Source of the DNA: Neisseriales bacterium
GTDB lineage: Bacteria; Pseudomonadota; Gammaproteobacteria; Burkholderiales; UBA11063
Length of the DNA stretch: 9,355 nucleotides
Assembly: GCA_003538525.1 (NCBI GenBank)
Contig: DPRZ01000038.1
Coordinates: 1-9,355 of the forward strand
Direction: 5' to 3'
The first letter of the stretch is position 1, and each line of letters starts with the position of its first letter. The notes beneath the pieces were generated by a model. It searched no databases. It was not told the DNA's origin and saw only the letters and a program-made list of their open reading frames with translations. Both the position numbers and the translations under genes were made by a program. This document shows positions 6,938-9,355 of the stretch, in pieces.

Positions 6938-7423
6938 ATGCATAAATTAGCCGTGATTTTATATCAGCCAGATATTCCCCAAAATACAGGCAATATCATT
7001 CGTTTATGTGCCAATACCGGTGCGCAATTGCACTTGGTTAAGCCATTAGGTTTTGAACTGGATGATAAAAAGCTTAGACGTGCAGGATTGGATTATCACG
7101 AATGGGCACATATGAAAGTATGGGAAAATTTTGCTGAATGTGTGGCGCATTTAAAAGAACATGGCATCGAAAATGATGCGATTTATCCTTTAACGACAAA
7201 AGGTTCTGAAACGCCACATACTTCAAATTTAAACCGTCCAGTGGCATTGTTGATGGGGCCTGAAACGCGAGGTCTTCCTGAAAGTGTACGCATGATGTTC
7301 CCAGAAAAACATTGGATTTGTTTGCCCATGGCAGCAAATTCGCGCAGTTTGAACTTATCGAATGCAACTGCGATTATTCTTTATGAGGCATGGCGTCAGC
7401 AAGGTTTTGAAGCTTTGGTTTAA
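6938..7423 (+). CDS. trmL: tRNA (cytidine/uridine-34-2'-O)-methyltransferase TrmL
   Basis: This SPOUT-superfamily enzyme 2'-O-methylates the wobble nucleotide of certain leucine tRNAs. The family hallmarks run in order: LYQPDIPQNTGNIIRLC near the N-terminus, RRAGLDYHEW, then the knotted SAM-binding part with LLMGPETRGLPESV and CLPMAANSRSLNLSNATAI, ending YEAWRQQ. At 161 residues it is close to E. coli TrmL (157). I chose ATG 6938, three bases after the HAD stop; an in-frame TTG at 6935 directly abuts that stop and would add one Met. No good ribosome binding site is seen, so coupling to the upstream gene is likely. It is the last gene of the prmB operon and is followed by a terminator 14 bases on. 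Confidence 0.94.
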   Translation: MHKLAVILYQPDIPQNTGNIIRLCANTGAQLHLVKPLGFELDDKKLRRAGLDYHEWAHMKVWENFAECVAHLKEHGIENDAIYPLTTKGSETPHTSNLNRPVALLMGPETRGLPESVRMMFPEKHWICLPMAANSRSLNLSNATAIILYEAWRQQGFEALV

Positions 7424-7437
7424 AAACAGATTGTTGC

Positions 7438-7463
7438 AAAAGCTGCTTACGAGCAGCTTTTTT
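7438..7463 (+). terminator. Intrinsic terminator of the prmB-HAD-trmL operon
   Basis: aaaagctgct (7438-7447) and agcagctttt (7452-7461) form a perfect 10-base stem with a tacg loop, and the right arm runs into TTTTTT (7458-7463). It begins 14 bases after the trmL stop. Confidence 0.92.
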
Positions 7464-7520
7464 ATGTCTAAAACTTCAAAAAGATAAATAATAATTGGCT
7501 ACAGAAAACATTAAGCATAT

Positions 7521-7549
7521 AAAAAAAGACGCATACAGCGTCTTTTTTT
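7521..7549. terminator. Bidirectional intrinsic terminator of the importer gene
   Basis: aaaaaaagacgc (7521-7532) and gcgtcttttttt (7538-7549) form a perfect 12-base stem with a five-base loop. Both strands have a U tract. On the minus strand it lies 18 bases past the importer stop (7568), its main client; on the plus strand it backs up the trmL terminator. Confidence 0.93.
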
Positions 7550-7567
7550 ATTAAGTGAATCAGTAGA

Positions 7568-8965
7568 TTAGTGTGAATCATCAAATTCATTATGCTGTGG
7601 TGCAGGCTGTTTAAAGCCTTTGGTTTTATAGCCAAGATATAAAACACCGAACATTGCCCACCATAAACCATATTTTAAAGAGGTTTCTTCAATTTCTAGC
7701 CACAGTGCAAATACACTCATAAAGCCAAGCAATGGAACAACCACAAAGTTTAAAATATCTTTCGTATTTTTGGTGCGGCCATCACGTAATGCATAACGTG
7801 AAATGACCGACAAATTGACAAAGGTAAATGCAGTTAAAGCACCAAAACTGATTAAAGAAATCACAGTATCTAGATTCATAAAGCCAGCTGTTAAAGCAAC
7901 GACGCCTACAATTAAAATATTGTATGACGGGGTTAGGCTTCTAGGACTGATATGACCAAAGATTTTCTTATTAATCACGCCATCACGACCCATGGCAAAC
8001 ATAAGGCGTGATACACCAGCATGTGCTGAAATGCCCGATGCCATAACCGTCACGATTGCAAAAGCCAGCACATAAGATTGGAATAGTGAACCACCAACCA
8101 GCATTAAAATATCAGGCTGTGTCGCGGCAACGTCTTCAAAGTATGTTTTTGGATCGTTCGGGAAGTAAATTTGCATGAAATAGGTGCTGACAATGAAAAT
8201 CACACCTGCAATTAAAGCGGTTAAGAAAATCGCTTTAGGCAAGGTTTTTTTAGTATCTTTGGTTTCTTCGGCAAGTGAACTAAGAGAGTCAAAACCAGTA
8301 AAAGAGAAACATAGTAAGGTGGCACCAGTAACCAATGCACCGACTGACGTTAACTCATTCCAAAATGGCTCAAGGCTCCAAAGCTGATAACGTTGCTCAG
8401 CAGAAATAGGGCCATCGGCATTAAAACCTGCTTGTAGTTTGCTATAAACCAAATAGGTAAAGACAGCGATCACAACCAGCTGAATCACTACGATTAAACT
8501 ATTGAAGTTGGCAACGAAGCGCGCACCCTTTAAGTTTACACCTGTCATAAATGCGGTCAGTATAATGACCCATACCCAGTGGTTTACATCTGGGAACAGT
8601 GCTTCAAGATAAATTACAGCAAGAATGATGTTGACCATGGGTGAGAGTAAATAATCTAACCAAGATGACCAACCGACCATAAAACCAACATTGGGGTGAA
8701 TCGATTTTTGGGCATAGGTATAGGCCGAACCCGAAGACGGGTAGCGACGAATCATATGACCATAACTTAGCGATGTTAATAAAATTGCAACGAGTGCAAA
8801 TATATAGGATGTCGGTACGTGAAAATGACTTTCTTCCGCTACAAGACCGAAAGTGTCAAATAACGTCATGGGCTGTATATAAGCTAAACCGATAATAATG
8901 ATGTGCCAGAGTCCCAGCGTTTTTTGCAGTTTAGCTGCCGATGGAGTCCCAGAGATATTTGTCAA
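7568..8965 (-). CDS. puuP: APC-family putrescine/amine importer, PuuP-like
   Basis: The 465-residue integral membrane protein has about twelve hydrophobic segments (roughly 20-40, 51-69, 94-118, 128-145, 153-175, 205-228, 245-265, 288-312, 347-363, 367-390, 405-424, 431-447), the usual APC topology. It follows E. coli PuuP closely in LGLWHIIIIGLAYIQPMT.FDTFG, GSAYTYAQKSIHPNVGFMVG, SFTGFDSLSSLAEET and ASGISAHAGVSRL.FAMGRD, so proton-coupled uptake of putrescine or a related amine is likely. Substrate is less sure than family. The start is TTG (8965), supported by AGAGGA eight bases upstream; no ATG is nearby. Upstream, beyond a 264-base gap and a terminator, lies an alcohol dehydrogenase gene. 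Sampled lines run at about 45-50 percent GC in the middle of the gene, against about 27-45 percent in the prmB operon, a possible sign of transfer. Confidence 0.85.
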   Translation of the reverse strand: MTNISGTPSAAKLQKTLGLWHIIIIGLAYIQPMTLFDTFGLVAEESHFHVPTSYIFALVAILLTSLSYGHMIRRYPSSGSAYTYAQKSIHPNVGFMVGWSSWLDYLLSPMVNIILAVIYLEALFPDVNHWVWVIILTAFMTGVNLKGARFVANFNSLIVVIQLVVIAVFTYLVYSKLQAGFNADGPISAEQRYQLWSLEPFWNELTSVGALVTGATLLCFSFTGFDSLSSLAEETKDTKKTLPKAIFLTALIAGVIFIVSTYFMQIYFPNDPKTYFEDVAATQPDILMLVGGSLFQSYVLAFAIVTVMASGISAHAGVSRLMFAMGRDGVINKKIFGHISPRSLTPSYNILIVGVVALTAGFMNLDTVISLISFGALTAFTFVNLSVISRYALRDGRTKNTKDILNFVVVPLLGFMSVFALWLEIEETSLKYGLWWAMFGVLYLGYKTKGFKQPAPQHNEFDDSH

Positions 8966-8973
8966 CGGCGTTA

Positions 8974-8979
8974 TCCTCT
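8974..8979 (-). promoter_or_regulatory. Ribosome binding site that decides the TTG start of the importer
   Basis: On the minus strand AGAGGA lies eight bases before TTG (8965-8963). No ATG or GTG start fits this site, and the first conserved residues of the importer begin only about 15 codons later. Confidence 0.75.
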
Positions 8980-9012
8980 TAATCGTTGATCAAGGATCAG
9001 TCATGTTTATAA

Positions 9013-9035
9013 GGATCGTTTGAGACGAACGATCC
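9013..9035 (-). promoter_or_regulatory. Hairpin in the importer leader
   Basis: ggatcgtt (9013-9020) and aacgatcc (9028-9035) form a perfect 8-base stem with a seven-base loop (tgagacg on the plus strand). It lies about 50-70 bases before the start codon and has no U tract after it on the minus strand, so it is not a simple terminator. It could be an operator or an RNA structure in the leader. A further small inverted repeat, tgatc-aag-gatca (8987-8999), lies between it and the ribosome binding site. Confidence 0.45.
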
Positions 9036-9064
9036 CCCCTATACGAATAAAACAAAAGTGCGCC

Positions 9065-9094
9065 AATCTACTCTAATTAGATACCTTTTGCCAA
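9065..9094 (-). promoter_or_regulatory. Candidate importer promoter with palindrome and direct repeats
   Basis: On the minus strand TTGGCA (9094-9089) and TAGATT (9070-9065) are 18 bases apart. The spacer contains the perfect palindrome TCTAATTAGA (9072-9081). On the plus strand gccaatc occurs at 9062-9068 and again at 9090-9096, bracketing the palindrome. This arrangement suggests regulated transcription, but no factor can be named. The predicted leader is about 90 bases. Confidence 0.4.
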
Positions 9095-9167
9095 TCACTT
9101 TGTAAACTTTTTACAGCATGAAATGTGCCATTTGATAAAAAATGGTCTTTGATTTTTACAAAGGAAA

Positions 9168-9195
9168 AGCCTGATGTTTAAAAAAACATCAGGCT
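9168..9195. terminator. Intrinsic terminator after the alcohol dehydrogenase gene
   Basis: agcctgatgttt (9168-9179) and aaacatcaggct (9184-9195) form a perfect 12-base stem with an aaaa loop. On the minus strand it lies 34 bases past the dehydrogenase stop and runs into CTTTTCC; on the plus strand it runs into aattttt. It separates the dehydrogenase transcript from the importer. Confidence 0.85.
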
Positions 9196-9229
9196 AATTT
9201 TTCCGCTATATTTACTTATTTTTCAATAT

Positions 9230-9355
9230 TTACCAAGCTTTTTCTAACAGCGCTTTTAAGTCACTAAAGGTTGCTTCTTTAGGATTGTAAATGATAGATC
9301 CATCATTTAACGCCTTTTCTGCAACTTCATCTAATTGTGCTTCAGAGACTTTACC
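9230..9355 (-). CDS. C-terminal end of an iron-containing alcohol dehydrogenase, truncated by the window edge
   Basis: Read on the minus strand, the last 41 codons and TAA (9232-9230) are present; the gene continues beyond the right edge. The visible residues include VSEAQLDEVAEKALNDGS, then IIYNPKEATFSDLKALLEKAW. This matches the end of group III (iron-activated) alcohol dehydrogenases, in which a short helix (e.g. EEDLDxIAEKAL) is followed by D/G-x-NP and a final helix ending in AW or AY. Such enzymes interconvert alcohols and aldehydes with NAD(P)H. The metal ligands and cofactor site lie outside the window, so substrate and completeness cannot be judged. It is the nearest upstream neighbour of the importer, but a strong terminator stands between them. 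Confidence 0.72.
   Translation of the reverse strand, partial: GKVSEAQLDEVAEKALNDGSIIYNPKEATFSDLKALLEKAW

Noticed and set aside
7074..7367. Open frame of 97 codons on the minus strand inside trmL
   Set aside because: It lies fully within the well-conserved SPOUT gene and its translation shows no domain; it is a shadow frame.
9127..9146. Second small hairpin (ccattt/aaatgg) after the dehydrogenase gene
   Set aside because: The stem is six bases, AT-rich and lacks a U tract, while a far better terminator sits next to it.

Overview
The window reads as a chromosomal piece of a low-GC betaproteobacterium. The PrmB, TrmL and PBP7-type proteins have a beta/gammaproteobacterial look, and PrmB in particular resembles betaproteobacterial forms. 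An AT-rich Neisseriales-like lineage is my best guess, but that is inference from remembered family sequences, not a search. Genes are closely packed, most transcription units end in a clear intrinsic terminator, and I see no insertion sequence, CRISPR array, tRNA or rRNA.

Left part (1-3300). A truncated small membrane protein with a C-terminal zinc-ribbon motif runs in from the left edge (+). It converges, across a bidirectional terminator, on a large secreted lipoprotein (- strand, 876 aa). The lipoprotein has three small cysteine-pair beta-rich modules followed by a divergent, cysteine-rich thaumatin-like domain, which is uncommon in bacteria and is the most interesting item here. Just upstream of the lipoprotein gene lies a decayed second copy of the 3' end of the zinc-ribbon gene, so two related fragments flank the lipoprotein gene.

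Middle (3301-5001). An undescribed 45-residue ORF (+) has a strong promoter, a strong ribosome binding site and a terminator. It converges on a two-gene unit (-): pbpG (periplasmic PBP7-type D-Ala-D-Ala hydrolase of peptidoglycan remodelling), then a NUDIX hydrolase. A 367-base AT-rich divergent intergenic region follows.

Right-centre (5369-7463). A tight three-gene operon (+) encodes prmB (methylation of ribosomal protein L3), a HAD-superfamily phosphatase and trmL (2'-O-methylation of the tRNA wobble base). Two of the three are translation-machinery methyltransferases. The operon ends in a perfect hairpin terminator.

Right end (7521-9355). A PuuP-type putrescine/amine importer (-) starts at TTG and has an elaborate leader. 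Upstream of it is the C-terminal end of an iron-containing alcohol dehydrogenase (-), cut by the window edge and closed by its own terminator. In sampled lines this block is higher in GC than the prmB operon, and its proteins recall Acinetobacter-type homologues, so it may be a metabolic acquisition.
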